64,000 nt of DNA from UBA4085 sp964556755. Its GTDB lineage: Bacteria; Acidobacteriota; Aminicenantia; Aminicenantales; UBA4085. Positions 1-8,153 of this stretch are shown here, one piece after another. The stretch lies in NCBI GenBank assembly GCA_964556755.1, contig CAZKXI010000003.1:190167-254166 (forward strand), given 5' to 3'. Positions within the stretch are counted from its first letter, which is position 1. Every line of letters starts with the position of its first letter. The translations under genes and the position numbers were made by a program. Under the pieces are notes generated by a model, which did not search any database, was not told the origin of the DNA, and saw nothing but the letters and a program-made list of their open reading frames with translations.

Positions 1-345
1 GGATCGATCTTCGACGGCGAGATGCCCAAGCGGGTCCGCCGCTACCTGGAGGCGCGCTCCGCCCTCCTGAAGACCAAGAAGCTGGGCCTCTTCACGTCCA
101 GCCTCTCGGAAGGGGACAAGGCGGAGAAAGAGCTCCAAGCGGCTTTCCCTGCCGACCTGATCGGCCATGCCGCGGCCAAAGGCTTCTTCGGCGCCGACGT
201 CGAAATGGACCGCATGAATTTCCTGGAGAAGATGGCGGCCAAGAAGGTCGGTCTGACCGCCGGCGTCTCCAAGCTCGACGCGGAGGCCATCGCCGCCTTC
301 GCGGCCAAGATCTCAGAGGGTTTGGAATCTCCCGACGGCCTTTAA
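1..345 (+). CDS. Flavodoxin-domain protein, C-terminal part (5' end outside window)
   Basis: The reading frame is open from base 1, so the gene is cut by the window edge and about 114 C-terminal residues remain. The segment reads GSIFDGEMPKRVRRYLE, then a hydrophobic strand (KKLGLFTSSLSEG), then an FFGADVEMDRMNF-like stretch. This order matches the second half of the flavodoxin-like domain found in menaquinone-dependent protoporphyrinogen oxidase (HemG-type) and related FMN proteins: a loop after G-S-I, then the strand and acidic loop that pack on the flavin. A redox role is expected from the family, but the substrate cannot be inferred. The 3' end overlaps the convergent gene at 313-2031 by 33 bases. 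Confidence 0.7.
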   Translation, partial: GSIFDGEMPKRVRRYLEARSALLKTKKLGLFTSSLSEGDKAEKELQAAFPADLIGHAAAKGFFGADVEMDRMNFLEKMAAKKVGLTAGVSKLDAEAIAAFAAKISEGLESPDGL

Positions 346-2031
346 AGCCCCGTCGACGTAGATCTCCAGCCGGTAATCGCCCGGCACGAGCACTTCGCCC
401 GCCTCCGGCATGGGCGGCGCCACTTCTCCCAGCAGCTTGGCTTGTTCCGGTCCTTCCCAATGCTGGACCTTGCCCAGCCGCGGTTGTTCGATCCAGAAGG
501 GCCGTCCGGTCACCCTCCAGTAGACTTTGCTGACGATGGACTGGCCTTGGGCCATGCCCTTGAGTTCGAGCAGGAAATGGGCCCGGGCGGTGGACCGCGG
601 GAAGGCCGTGCAAGCCGGCAGCTCCTGGATCTCGCCCCGCGCGTCGTAGACCGGATTGACGAACTGGGGCGCCTCGAGCTCCGACTTCGAAGGCAGAGGC
701 TCCGCCCTCTCCAAATGCGCGACGCAGACGGAGGCCTCTTTGAGCCGGCGGACCATTCCGGCCAGCCCCTCGACCGGGGCCGTCTCGTTCCATCGCTCCA
801 GGTTCTTGATGATGGCTCGGAAGGAAATGGCATCCGAGGCCAGGGGATGCTCCAGGGCCCTGGCGATGGCCGTCTCGAGGGCGGCCGAAGCCTCCGGCCC
901 GCGGCCCGCCGTGACCAGCGCGGCGGCCCTCACGGCGCCGATCGCGAAGCCCTGATCCGGCAGGGCGGCCTGGGCCTTGTCCAGGGTTCGCAAGGCCTCT
1001 TCCGTCCGTCCCAGCAGCAGCTCCGCGTAGCCGAGCGACCAGCGGACGTAGCCGTCGTCGCGTCCCGCCCGGATGACCGACCGGTATCCATCCGCGGCTC
1101 GCGCCAGCGCCGCACGGCCCTCTTTATCTCGACCGCTGAAAAGAAGGGCCTCGCCCAGCGTGCCGTCGGAACGGCTCCGCATCAGCGCGGCTGCGACGTA
1201 GTCCGGGTCGCGCCCCAAGACCGTCTCCAGCGCCGTTCCTGTCTTCTCGGCAAGGGCGGCGGCGACCTGGCAGTCGCCCACGATGTCCAGGGCCAGCTGG
1301 GCCCGCGTAGCGTCGACTGAAGCCAGGGCCAGGGCCCGGACCGATTCCTCGGAGACGCCCCGCCAGGTCCGCAGGGCCGTCCCGGCGACGGCGATTCCGA
1401 CCGCCAGGGCCAGAGCCAGTCCGGAGCCCGAGACGATGAAGCGCACCCGTCCGGTCACCACCAGCGACAAGGTCAACAGGAACACGGCCACGGCCATCAC
1501 GGCCAGGGCCGTTCCGTAGGCGTCGCTCTTTCCGCCCCAAAAGGCCCCCTCGCGCTTGCGGAGATCCTGCCGCTCCAGAAGCTCCGTCGCCGGGACGGCG
1601 ACCCGGTCGAGATAGTACTGGAGGAAGTCGAAGGCCCCGGCCTGGGCATTGAAATAGGGGGGCTTGGTTACGGCCCCCTGCCCCGACAGAAGCTCCCGAA
1701 CCCTAGCCAGGCGCTCACGGCTGATCCGGTAGAGGGAGGCTTCGGCGCCGCGCGTCATCTTCTCGTAGGCCTCCGCCTGCATCATCAGCCCGCCCAGCTC
1801 CTGCCAGGAGATCATGAGCTTCCGTTCGGCCGCCGCGCTCCAGAGCGAGCCGCCCAGGTGGGTCAGCGAGCGGATGCCGAGGATGCGCGCGTCGCGTCCC
1901 GCCTCAGCCGCGTACCCGGCCGCCCGGTGGTTGAGAACGACGATCAGGCTGACGGCCACGGTCAGCCCGGCCAGGAGGATCGTCACCGCCGTCTTGAAGT
2001 GCTTGTCGCCGGTCAGTTCCTTGAGCTTCAT
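313..2031 (-). CDS. Membrane protein with periplasmic loop and TPR-like C-terminal region
   Basis: 572 residues. A first membrane segment lies at about residues 17-36 (TILLAGLTVAVSLIVVL), then a soluble region to about 170, then two more hydrophobic segments at about 174-216. The rest (about 225-572) is alanine-rich helical sequence with TPR-like pairs, for example around YVRWSLGYAELLLGRTEEAL, and ends in a beta-rich stretch. I do not recognise a named family. It follows the gene at 2042-2695 after 10 bases on the same strand, and both proteins share a single N-terminal membrane anchor followed by an extracytoplasmic helical region, so they probably form a two-gene operon. GC content matches the flanking chromosome, not the island. 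Confidence 0.75.
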   Translation of the reverse strand: MKLKELTGDKHFKTAVTILLAGLTVAVSLIVVLNHRAAGYAAEAGRDARILGIRSLTHLGGSLWSAAAERKLMISWQELGGLMMQAEAYEKMTRGAEASLYRISRERLARVRELLSGQGAVTKPPYFNAQAGAFDFLQYYLDRVAVPATELLERQDLRKREGAFWGGKSDAYGTALAVMAVAVFLLTLSLVVTGRVRFIVSGSGLALALAVGIAVAGTALRTWRGVSEESVRALALASVDATRAQLALDIVGDCQVAAALAEKTGTALETVLGRDPDYVAAALMRSRSDGTLGEALLFSGRDKEGRAALARAADGYRSVIRAGRDDGYVRWSLGYAELLLGRTEEALRTLDKAQAALPDQGFAIGAVRAAALVTAGRGPEASAALETAIARALEHPLASDAISFRAIIKNLERWNETAPVEGLAGMVRRLKEASVCVAHLERAEPLPSKSELEAPQFVNPVYDARGEIQELPACTAFPRSTARAHFLLELKGMAQGQSIVSKVYWRVTGRPFWIEQPRLGKVQHWEGPEQAKLLGEVAPPMPEAGEVLVPGDYRLEIYVDGALKAVGRFQTL

Positions 2032-2041
2032 GGCGGCGCCC

Positions 2042-2695
2042 CTAGAGAAGGATCCTGACGGCGGCGCTCGCCGCGGCGGCCAGATAGAGGAAGACCCCCG
2101 CCCCGGTCCAGATCCCCTTGCGCCGGACCTCGCTCTTGAGGGCCACGGTGAAGAGAAAGATGGCCAGGGAGAAGAGGATGTTGAGCTCGACCAGACGGCG
2201 AGCCTCCAAACGATGCGTCCGTGCCGCCGCCATGAAAGGTGCCGGATCGATGGCCTTTTCGCCGGCCGCCTGGGCCCTGGTCGTCTCGCGGTAGCGGCCC
2301 TCCTCGAAGACGGGGACGCCGCCTTCCGTCTTCAGAAAATCCGTCGCCAGCTGGGTGTGGCGGGCCCGGGCCCGGATCATCTCGGACTGCCATTCGTCCA
2401 GCCAGTGGGACGGCACGGCCGGATTGCGCTTGTACTCCTCGTTGAGGCCCTTGGCGTTCTCGCGGTGGACGAGGAAGTCGCGGGCGTCGGTCAGGTTGTT
2501 GAAGACGTCGGCCGCGATCACGATCTCGGTCGAGGCTTCGTCCATGGCCGCGGCCAGGGCCTTGCCGTCGGCGGAAGTCGCCCGCAGGCCGACGCGGGTG
2601 GCCTGCCAGGCGACCAGTGCGGCGGTGACCGCGGTCAGGGCGATGAGGATGGAAAGGGCGGTCTTGAGGCGTTCGGAGGGGGCGGCTGGGGGCAT
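2042..2695 (-). CDS. Small membrane protein, unknown function
   Basis: 217 residues. An N-terminal hydrophobic segment at about 11-30 (LKTALSILIALTAVTAALVA) is followed by a charged helical domain of about 130 residues and two hydrophobic segments at the C-terminus (about 170-188 and 196-215). Layout resembles the four-helix sensor-type membrane anchors, but no catalytic or binding motif is visible. It lies 10 bases upstream of the 572-residue membrane protein and is likely co-transcribed with it. I do not recognise the family. Confidence 0.7.
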   Translation of the reverse strand: MPPAAPSERLKTALSILIALTAVTAALVAWQATRVGLRATSADGKALAAAMDEASTEIVIAADVFNNLTDARDFLVHRENAKGLNEEYKRNPAVPSHWLDEWQSEMIRARARHTQLATDFLKTEGGVPVFEEGRYRETTRAQAAGEKAIDPAPFMAAARTHRLEARRLVELNILFSLAIFLFTVALKSEVRRKGIWTGAGVFLYLAAAASAAVRILL

Positions 2696-2760
2696 GCGGG
2701 CTCCTCGATCAACCAGATGGCTTCTTTTACCTTAATCAGGAGATGTGGATCAAGTTCGAG

Positions 2761-2887
2761 TTCCATTTTCCGCCCATGATCTGTTGATCCGGACTATAGA
2801 TCAATTGGCTTATGCCTTGCGAGCGAGGGGGGAATCTGACGCCGCGGAGAGCATCTCGCTGCATTTCTTGAGCAACACTACCGTCAA
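2761..2887. repeat. Imperfect direct repeat, copy 1 (3' end of HAD gene plus downstream)
   Basis: This segment matches 8013-8137 over its whole length. The best stretch is around GAGCATCTCGCTGCATTTC here versus GCCCATATCACTGCTTTTC there. The outer 63 bases differ at about 16 positions, mostly transitions. Both copies keep a TTGATC/GATCAA inverted pair with a 9-base loop (2783-2803 here). Copy 1 includes the last ~26 codons of the HAD-like gene. See the pseudogene entry at 8013. Confidence 0.7.
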
Positions 2888-3274
2888 GCCGCTGAAATCA
2901 TGATAGGCATCAACACATAGCCAATTGTCGTAACAACCGTATTGCCTCAATATGTCCAGCTCGCATGCGAGCGGACTATCGTCGATCCAAAGAAACGGTC
3001 GAGAGAAATCGATGGCTTCGGTTTTGAGCGTTTTCCAGGGAATAGCCTTAACGTGATCGATCTGCTTGATCTTGGACCCGGGAAAGAAAGGCCCGAGGTA
3101 GCTCAGGACGCCCTCGATCCCATGGTTGCTGTGAGTGGAGAGCCAGTAGCAATCGAAGCGCTCGCGGGTGAAGGCCAGTATTTCGGCAATCTGCGGGATC
3201 AGGGCGATCTCGCCACCCTCATTTCGGCCCAGTAGGACGCCGTCGATATCGAGATAAAGCTTGATCGGGTCCAC
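2810..3274 (-). CDS. HAD-superfamily-like protein (HAD domain of the RNA-repair-associated type)
   Basis: 154 residues from a GTG start. Motif I is at the N-terminus (YLDIDGVLL), with the nucleophile Asp and the +2 Asp of HAD phosphatases. A WLSTHSN stretch fits the motif II strand, and FLWIDDSP near residue 92 fits the motif IV acidic pair. The short length without a cap domain matches small HAD proteins found near RNA-repair and conflict genes. The substrate is unknown; a phosphatase or nuclease-associated role is inferred. It follows the FtsK-gamma-like gene after 7 bases. Its 3' end is duplicated in degraded form at 8013-8137. Confidence 0.7.
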   Translation of the reverse strand: MDPIKLYLDIDGVLLGRNEGGEIALIPQIAEILAFTRERFDCYWLSTHSNHGIEGVLSYLGPFFPGSKIKQIDHVKAIPWKTLKTEAIDFSRPFLWIDDSPLACELDILRQYGCYDNWLCVDAYHDFSGLTVVLLKKCSEMLSAASDSPLARKA

Positions 3275-3281
3275 TGTGGCG

Positions 3282-3593
3282 TTACTTGGCTTGCCCGCGT
3301 CGGCCGGTTGTGTTTCTTTTCCGCCAATCCTCGAGGCTCATCAGGATCAGTCGCGGACGATTCCCTTCGGACGGGCTGAGGATTCCTTCCACTTCCATAG
3401 AATCGATAATGCGGGCCGCACGATCAAAGCCCATCTTCATACTGCGCTGCAGGTACGAGATGGAAGCATGACGGAACTGTAGGATCAGTTCGACGGCCTC
3501 GACATAGCGATCATCGAATTCCGCCCCTCGGCCGATATTGAATTTCTTGTTTTTGGCTTCTTTAAACCGCATCCGCGGTGTAGCAGCCGTCAT
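3282..3593 (-). CDS. Stand-alone FtsK gamma-type winged-helix DNA-binding protein
   Basis: 103 residues. Residues about 26-85 match the gamma domain normally found at the C-terminus of FtsK/SpoIIIE: an acidic start (FDDRYVEAVELILQ), then ASISYLQRSMKMGFDRAAR, IIDSMEVEGI, and a final PSEGNRPRLIL. In FtsK this winged helix reads polar chromosome sequences (KOPS) and contacts XerD. Here there is no motor domain: the gene is complete, begins with an ATG preceded by GGGAGAAGG, and stops normally. It overlaps the upstream zinc-ribbon gene by 32 bases. The role is inferred as sequence-specific DNA binding; target sites are unknown. Confidence 0.8.
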   Translation of the reverse strand: MTAATPRMRFKEAKNKKFNIGRGAEFDDRYVEAVELILQFRHASISYLQRSMKMGFDRAARIIDSMEVEGILSPSEGNRPRLILMSLEDWRKRNTTGRRGQAK

Positions 3594-4305
3594 CCTTCTC
3601 CCGCGAGCGTTCGAGCTGGAACTGTAGAATGCGCCTCTGCCATTCGCGCTCCACGGCCTCTTTTCTCAGGTGTTTCTGGCTCGTTCTTGGCAACGCATCG
3701 CTCCGATAGCCTGTGTCCGATCCTCCGATTCCGCTCAATGTGGCAAGCTTGCTAAGGCCTTCTTCACTCAATGCACAAGCCCGCTCGAAATCCCCTGCCC
3801 GCCTTACTATGTCGATGGCGACCATCCTCGCTTCAATCGGTTCTTCGACATCTTCTCCCTTGGCTCGCAAGGCCTGCTCCCGCAACGCCAAGCACCGGCG
3901 GCGGCACTCGGTTGCTTGGGTGAATTTGTGGCTGTCATCGCATGCCCATGCGGCCCTCAGGCAGGCTTTCGAGGCTGGTCCGAGTTCTCCCAGGCTCTCG
4001 AGGATGAGAGCGAAGCAGAGAAAAGCATTAACTAGAGGTGGGTTGCATCTGTCATTCAACTGAGCCTGATATTTCGGGGATCTAAGAAAGTCCTTAGAAA
4101 TGGGCGTTTTCGCCGAGATCACGGGTCCGACGAATCCGCAGTGAGGGCAGACCTGAACATTGTAGCGGAGCGTAGAACGGGCCATCTCGGCTGGCCGGCC
4201 GTCGAGGTCCGAGCTTCCCAATTGGTTGGTGGAATGGACGACCATAAAGCAGCTAATTTGGCCGCACATCGAACAAGCGAAGGACTCTTCGCCGAGCGTC
4301 GTCAT
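3562..4305 (-). CDS. Zinc-ribbon protein with helical repeat, DUF2225-like
   Basis: 247 residues. An N-terminal pair of CxxC motifs (CSMCG at about 11-15 and CPHCG at about 53-57) should bind one zinc. The remainder is alpha-helical with TPR-like spacing (NAFLCFALILESLGELGPAS). This order resembles DUF2225-type proteins, but the match is by architecture only. The gene lies between the helicase and the FtsK-gamma protein on the same strand, and its stop overlaps the latter, so the two are probably co-translated. Function unknown. Confidence 0.65.
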   Translation of the reverse strand: MTTLGEESFACSMCGQISCFMVVHSTNQLGSSDLDGRPAEMARSTLRYNVQVCPHCGFVGPVISAKTPISKDFLRSPKYQAQLNDRCNPPLVNAFLCFALILESLGELGPASKACLRAAWACDDSHKFTQATECRRRCLALREQALRAKGEDVEEPIEARMVAIDIVRRAGDFERACALSEEGLSKLATLSGIGGSDTGYRSDALPRTSQKHLRKEAVEREWQRRILQFQLERSREKDDGCYTADAV

Positions 4306-4406
4306 GCTTCAACCCTCCCCATGAGCATCAGCTCGCAATTTGACCTCCGTCATTATAGCCGATGATTCATCGATTGAAGAAGCCCCCACCATCGCGGACC
4401 GTGACG

Positions 4407-6290
4407 CTAAACTCCCAGGATCTCGTGGAGGAAGCGGGACGGGGAATGGTCCTTCAGCTTGAACGGACCGCGCATGGTCGAGTGGGTGATGAACAGCTTC
4501 TCGGTGGCCCGGGTCATAGCGATGTAAAAAAGCCGCCGCTCCTCTTCCATGGCCTCGAGTCTCTTCATGGAGGCATGGGTTGGAAAGCCGCCTTCGTTAA
4601 GTCCCGGCAGGAATACGACGGGAAACTCCAGTCCCTTGGCCTGGTGGACGGTTAGAATGCGGACGGCTTTCTCCTGGGCCGGCAGCCCGGATTCCCTGTA
4701 GATGTGGAGGAAGCGCAGAAAGGCGGCCGGGCTCCTGTCCTGGCTTATGTCCTCGAAGCTGCGGACAAGGGCCAGAAAGGGCTCGACATCGTTCTCAAGG
4801 AACCGGTCGTTGGGCCACTCTTTGTCCCGCGGCAGATCCAGGACGCGGAACTCCTCGATGGCTAGACGGACCACGGTCATCGCGGCGAGGCTGTTGCGCT
4901 GGACTGAAATTTCCTCCAGAACACGCCGTCGCTCATCTTGGGCCATCCGGCAGCCCTCTCCGAACGGCGGGAGATGTTCGGTGCGCAGGGACGGGCCGCC
5001 CACGGCCTGCAGGAAGCCGATAAGCCGCTCGACACCCGTCTTCTCGAAGTACAGGCGGTTCTCGATGTAAGTGAAGGGGACGCGCATCGAGACGAAGACG
5101 CCGCGGACTTCCCTGGAGGCGGCCATGTCCCGGACAAGAACAGCGAAATCGTTCCAAGGCTGATGGTCCGTCCGGGCCAGTTCGAATATCGTCGAAGCGG
5201 CGAAAGCTGCCTCGTTCGTCCGTGTGGGATGGGCCTTGATGGCGAAAAGCGCCCGGCCCGCCTCTTTCCGGGTCCAGATCACTTTGTCGATCCTGGCCAG
5301 ATTGTGGCGGATGAGATTCTGGGCCGGAGCGAGGATCTCCGGCGGGAGACGCATGGTCTGGGAGAGGTGGAAGGGAACGATGCCTTCGATGGTCTCCAGG
5401 ATTCCCGCCTTAGGGGACGGCTTGCCGCTCCGTTCCAAGGCGGCTTGATCGTCATCCCCTGTGCAGAACAGGGAATGTTCCGGGATCAAGAGGCTTCTGA
5501 GGACATCCATCTTCAAGGCGTCCGGCTGGAGATTCTGGAAGTCGTCGATGAAGATGAAACGAAAGAGGGCTTGGTACTCTGCCCGGATGTCCGGATGCTC
5601 CCGGAGAAGGGCCAGCGTGCTTTGGAGAAGGTCCGCCGGATCCAGCAGGTTCTCGTCCCGGAGTGCGTCCTGGTAGCGGCGCCAGAGAAACTGCACATAT
5701 TTTTCGGCCGCTCCCTTGGCTTCCCTGGCGTCGGCCCGCAGGCCGCTCCGCTTGCGGGCGGCGATGACATCCGCGATCTCGTGGGCCGGAAGGGCGGCGC
5801 CGCGCTCGTGGGCTTCGTCCAACTCGTGTAATCTGCGGCGAGCGATCTCCGCGGGGATGACCTCGACGCCGTCACGGTAGCCGATCAGCCGGGCGTGGGC
5901 GGCCACGATGTGGAAGCAGTGCTTCTCGAGGTTGCCGAGCCAGAGGTCCTTGACCCGCGTCCGCAGGTACTTCTTGAGGCGGCTTTCAAGCTCCCGCCAG
6001 CTCTTGGCGGACTGGGTGATGACGAGGATGTGGCGGGGATTGATCTTCTGGATGAACACGAGGTCATGGATTTTCGCTGCCTGGACGTGGGTCTTGCCCG
6101 TGCCCGGTCCGCCCAGGACGATGACTCTCTTCTCGTCGGTGCCGATGGCCCTTTTCTGCTCGGCCGTCAGGGTGATGTGCTTCATGGGGTAGGCGGCGAA
6201 CGGATCAATCGGGGGCACGTCGGCCGGTTCGGCCTCTACCGGATCCGAGGCGCGCGGGCGTGAAGTGGGGTTAGAAGAGCTTGCGGACAA
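4407..6290 (-). CDS. UvrD/Rep-like superfamily 1 helicase with altered Walker B
   Basis: 627 residues. The first ~35 residues are Pro/Ser-rich and probably disordered. Motif Q/I follows: LTAEQKRAI and GGPGTGKT at 60-67. Walker B reads FIDDFQN at 247-253, with Asp250 where UvrD, Rep and PcrA have the catalytic Glu. Motif III is present as GDDDQ, motif V as VHQAKGLEFPVVFLPG and motif VI as RRLFYIAMTRATEKL. Rep-type enzymes unwind 3'-tailed DNA with ATP. The Glu-to-Asp change could slow or abolish hydrolysis, so a clamp-like or regulated role is possible (inference). Its start overlaps the 3' end of the ARPP-1-like pseudogene. Confidence 0.85.
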   Translation of the reverse strand: MSASSSNPTSRPRASDPVEAEPADVPPIDPFAAYPMKHITLTAEQKRAIGTDEKRVIVLGGPGTGKTHVQAAKIHDLVFIQKINPRHILVITQSAKSWRELESRLKKYLRTRVKDLWLGNLEKHCFHIVAAHARLIGYRDGVEVIPAEIARRRLHELDEAHERGAALPAHEIADVIAARKRSGLRADAREAKGAAEKYVQFLWRRYQDALRDENLLDPADLLQSTLALLREHPDIRAEYQALFRFIFIDDFQNLQPDALKMDVLRSLLIPEHSLFCTGDDDQAALERSGKPSPKAGILETIEGIVPFHLSQTMRLPPEILAPAQNLIRHNLARIDKVIWTRKEAGRALFAIKAHPTRTNEAAFAASTIFELARTDHQPWNDFAVLVRDMAASREVRGVFVSMRVPFTYIENRLYFEKTGVERLIGFLQAVGGPSLRTEHLPPFGEGCRMAQDERRRVLEEISVQRNSLAAMTVVRLAIEEFRVLDLPRDKEWPNDRFLENDVEPFLALVRSFEDISQDRSPAAFLRFLHIYRESGLPAQEKAVRILTVHQAKGLEFPVVFLPGLNEGGFPTHASMKRLEAMEEERRLFYIAMTRATEKLFITHSTMRGPFKLKDHSPSRFLHEILGV

Positions 6291-6636
6291 ATTTTGAAGA
6301 GCAGGTCATGTTCGCAGCAGAAGACGGGGATCGCTTCGCTCTGCCCGGAATCGACGACCATCGAGGCGGCGGCGATGCGGTTCTGCCTCCCTCCGGACAG
6401 GCCCTCTCCGTCGGGGATGAAACAAGGGGCGCCGGCTTGATTGTCGAGGATGACGCTCCTATGGCCGTTTCCGGATTCCCGGATCGCCAGGCTGCCGTCG
6501 GCAAGGCCGTCCTCCAGGGGGAAATAGGGGATGGGCTTCGCCGGTGGGTGGCCATGATGGGAAAAAGCATGAGGTTCGAGACGAAATCGGGAGATGCCAA
6601 GGAATAGCGATCCGCGAACCGGCTGAGGGATGTCAT
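6236..6636 (-). pseudogene. Frameshifted, truncated ARPP-1-domain-like gene
   Basis: The gene starts at ATG 6636 (ribosome site AAGGGGCAGGA just upstream) and reads MTSLSRFADRYSLAS... to FPIMATHR. There the similarity moves by one base into another frame, giving PIPYFPLEDGLADGSL, then VILDNQAGAPCFIPDGEGLS, GGRQNRIAAASMVV and SEAIPVFCCE, ending at a TAG at 6236. This order (N-L-x-x-FP, L-x-x-x-x-x-G-x-x-x-I, G-E-x-L-x-G-x-x-Q-N-R, IPVxCxE) is that of the ARPP-1 domain found beside phosphatase-like and conflict proteins. The frame changes near 6525-6555, and sequence after IPVFCCE is missing compared with the family. A sequencing error could explain the frameshift but not the truncation. Confidence 0.6.
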
Positions 6637-7108
6637 GTCCTGCCCCTTAGGAGATGTCCGCTCATGATAGAGGGAGCACGGCTCGGAGTCAAGGGCGGGA
6701 AGGGAGAAATGATTGCCGCTAATCAAACAGTTTCCATTTATGGTCAAGAAATCGCAACTTATCACGATCATTGACTACAATCTCCCCTTCATGGCCAAGC
6801 GGCTTTGGATCATCGAGAGGAAATCACGGAAAGTGCTCTTGAATTCCGATGTACCGCATGCTAGGAATTCGGGATTCTTTAACCCATCTTGCTTGGCGTA
6901 AACCATCGGTTCTCGAATGTCTTCGGCGGAGGCGGGGGATGGATTCCTTAAAGGCTCGTTTTATCGCAAAGTAGCTCCGACTCATCCCAGCTAAGGGCAG
7001 GATAAGTTTAAATTTATTTGAGAACGCGCTAAGGAAATTATGAAACGTCATGAAATAGTTAAGAAATTTGGCTCTCTTTCATTTCCATTTGTTGGGGGTA
7101 AGTGAAGC
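6637..7108. other. Gene-poor stretch with one possible short ORF
   Basis: About 470 bases without a convincing gene. On the minus strand a short frame (6775-6906, 43 codons, starting MVYAKQDGLKNPEFLACG) has plausible amino-acid composition and runs open to about 6955 without another start. Its ribosome site is poor and I recognise no family, so it may be the tail of a decayed gene. Nothing else is supported here. Confidence 0.2.
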
Positions 7109-7666
7109 TTAACCAGACGATCGTACGAAGATAGCCGACTCGGGTGCCTTGTTAGGCAATTTCGCGAGTAGATCAATATAGGACTCTTCAATTAACTGGT
7201 GATGAGAGACAGCGATTTTTTCCAGCAATTCATGTGCAACAGAGACACCTGTTTCAATTGGCTCGCCTTCTTCAAGGACGACCTCCAATTCAAGGAAATC
7301 CCCCAGCCGTTCCACTTTATCCAGATGAACGCGTGTTCTTCCCGCCATGAATACGACGCGGTGTTTGTGAATATGACCGCATTCGCCATAGGCGAGTGTC
7401 AACATTTCACGGAGCGTATCGGGTGAGGCAGTTGGCGAAATGATATAGAAAGATTCCTTGGGGGCGGAAATATCTGGACGCTTATAGAAAATCAGTTGCC
7501 CTTCACGCTTAGAGAAAGTACGGAGTTTCAGTCTTCCGTTAGGGCAAGAGAAAAACGTATCGTTCTGAATTATTTCGGTTGGCCCTTTGTCCGCAATCTT
7601 CGCTACCAACGGCAACAGTAACTCGACGCTTTCAATTCTAGCTTTGATTTCAATATTTTTTGACAT
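7109..7666 (-). CDS. CYTH-domain (CyaB/triphosphate-tunnel) protein
   Basis: 185 residues. The N-terminus reads MSKNIEIKAR, the usual CYTH opening with the E-x-K pair; the first Glu of the full E-x-E-x-K signature is Asn here, as in several CyaB-type members. KLRTF and IFYKRP supply the basic residues that line the triphosphate tunnel, and FLELEVVLEEGE supplies the acidic strand binding metal. Family members hydrolyse inorganic or organic triphosphates or act as class IV adenylate cyclases; which reaction applies here cannot be told. It stands alone, about 470 bases from either neighbouring gene, so it is probably transcribed by itself. Confidence 0.8.
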   Translation of the reverse strand: MSKNIEIKARIESVELLLPLVAKIADKGPTEIIQNDTFFSCPNGRLKLRTFSKREGQLIFYKRPDISAPKESFYIISPTASPDTLREMLTLAYGECGHIHKHRVVFMAGRTRVHLDKVERLGDFLELEVVLEEGEPIETGVSVAHELLEKIAVSHHQLIEESYIDLLAKLPNKAPESAIFVRSSG

Positions 7667-8012
7667 TAGAACACATTACCTAACGCCATCTTTCAATTTT
7701 CTTCATTATCCCATATTCAGCAAATAGCGAAAATAGTTTTTAATCAATTATTCCACGCTCTCTTTGGGCACGAGCAAGTTTGGAACGAACATGTATGTAT
7801 GGGGTTTCAATAAAAGACGGAACGAGGAGGCCGCGAAGCGGAGTATATGGTTCCCCCCTTTTTAAGGCGAATGGGTCGACATATCTTCAGATGACTATAT
7901 CGTCCTACGTCATAAAAATGATGCACGCAACAACTGTTGCGAAAACGACAAGCGGAACAATGCCGGAGAAATAATCAGCTATATTCCGTGGAAAGACATC
8001 CGAAGCGTCAAA
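7667..8012. other. Gene-poor stretch upstream of the CYTH gene
   Basis: AT-rich intergenic DNA that should hold the promoter of the CYTH gene. A minus-strand frame around 7910-8000 encodes a hydrophobic run (GIVPLVVFATVVACIIFMT) but has no usable start codon, so I treat it as a possible gene remnant. No clear promoter hexamers or terminator seen. Confidence 0.25.
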
Positions 8013-8137
8013 TTCTATTTTCCGCCTATGGTTTGTTGATCTAAGTCATAGATCAAACGGTTTCCGTCTTGCGAGGGGTTGAAGATAAGCGGCTGCGGAG
8101 CCCATATCACTGCTTTTCTTGAGCAGAGTTTCCGTTT
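8013..8137 (-). pseudogene. Degraded copy of the HAD gene 3' end (direct repeat, copy 2)
   Basis: This segment aligns with 2761-2887. In the frame matching the HAD protein it reads ETLLKKSSDMGSAAA, then PLARR, against VVLLKKCSEMLSAA and SPLARK in the intact copy, then runs on to a stop. An in-frame TAA lies just upstream, so only about 28 codons of the gene remain. The copy also keeps the downstream non-coding part with the TTGATC/GATCAA pair (8035-8055). It sits directly downstream of the VirD4-like gene. The simplest reading is an old duplication or recombination scar bounding the 2.8-8.1 kb segment. Confidence 0.6.
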
Positions 8138-8153
8138 AATAAAACGCCCGCCC

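Noticed and set aside
7780..7974. Plus-strand 64-codon frame
   Set aside because: No recognisable sequence and no ribosome site.
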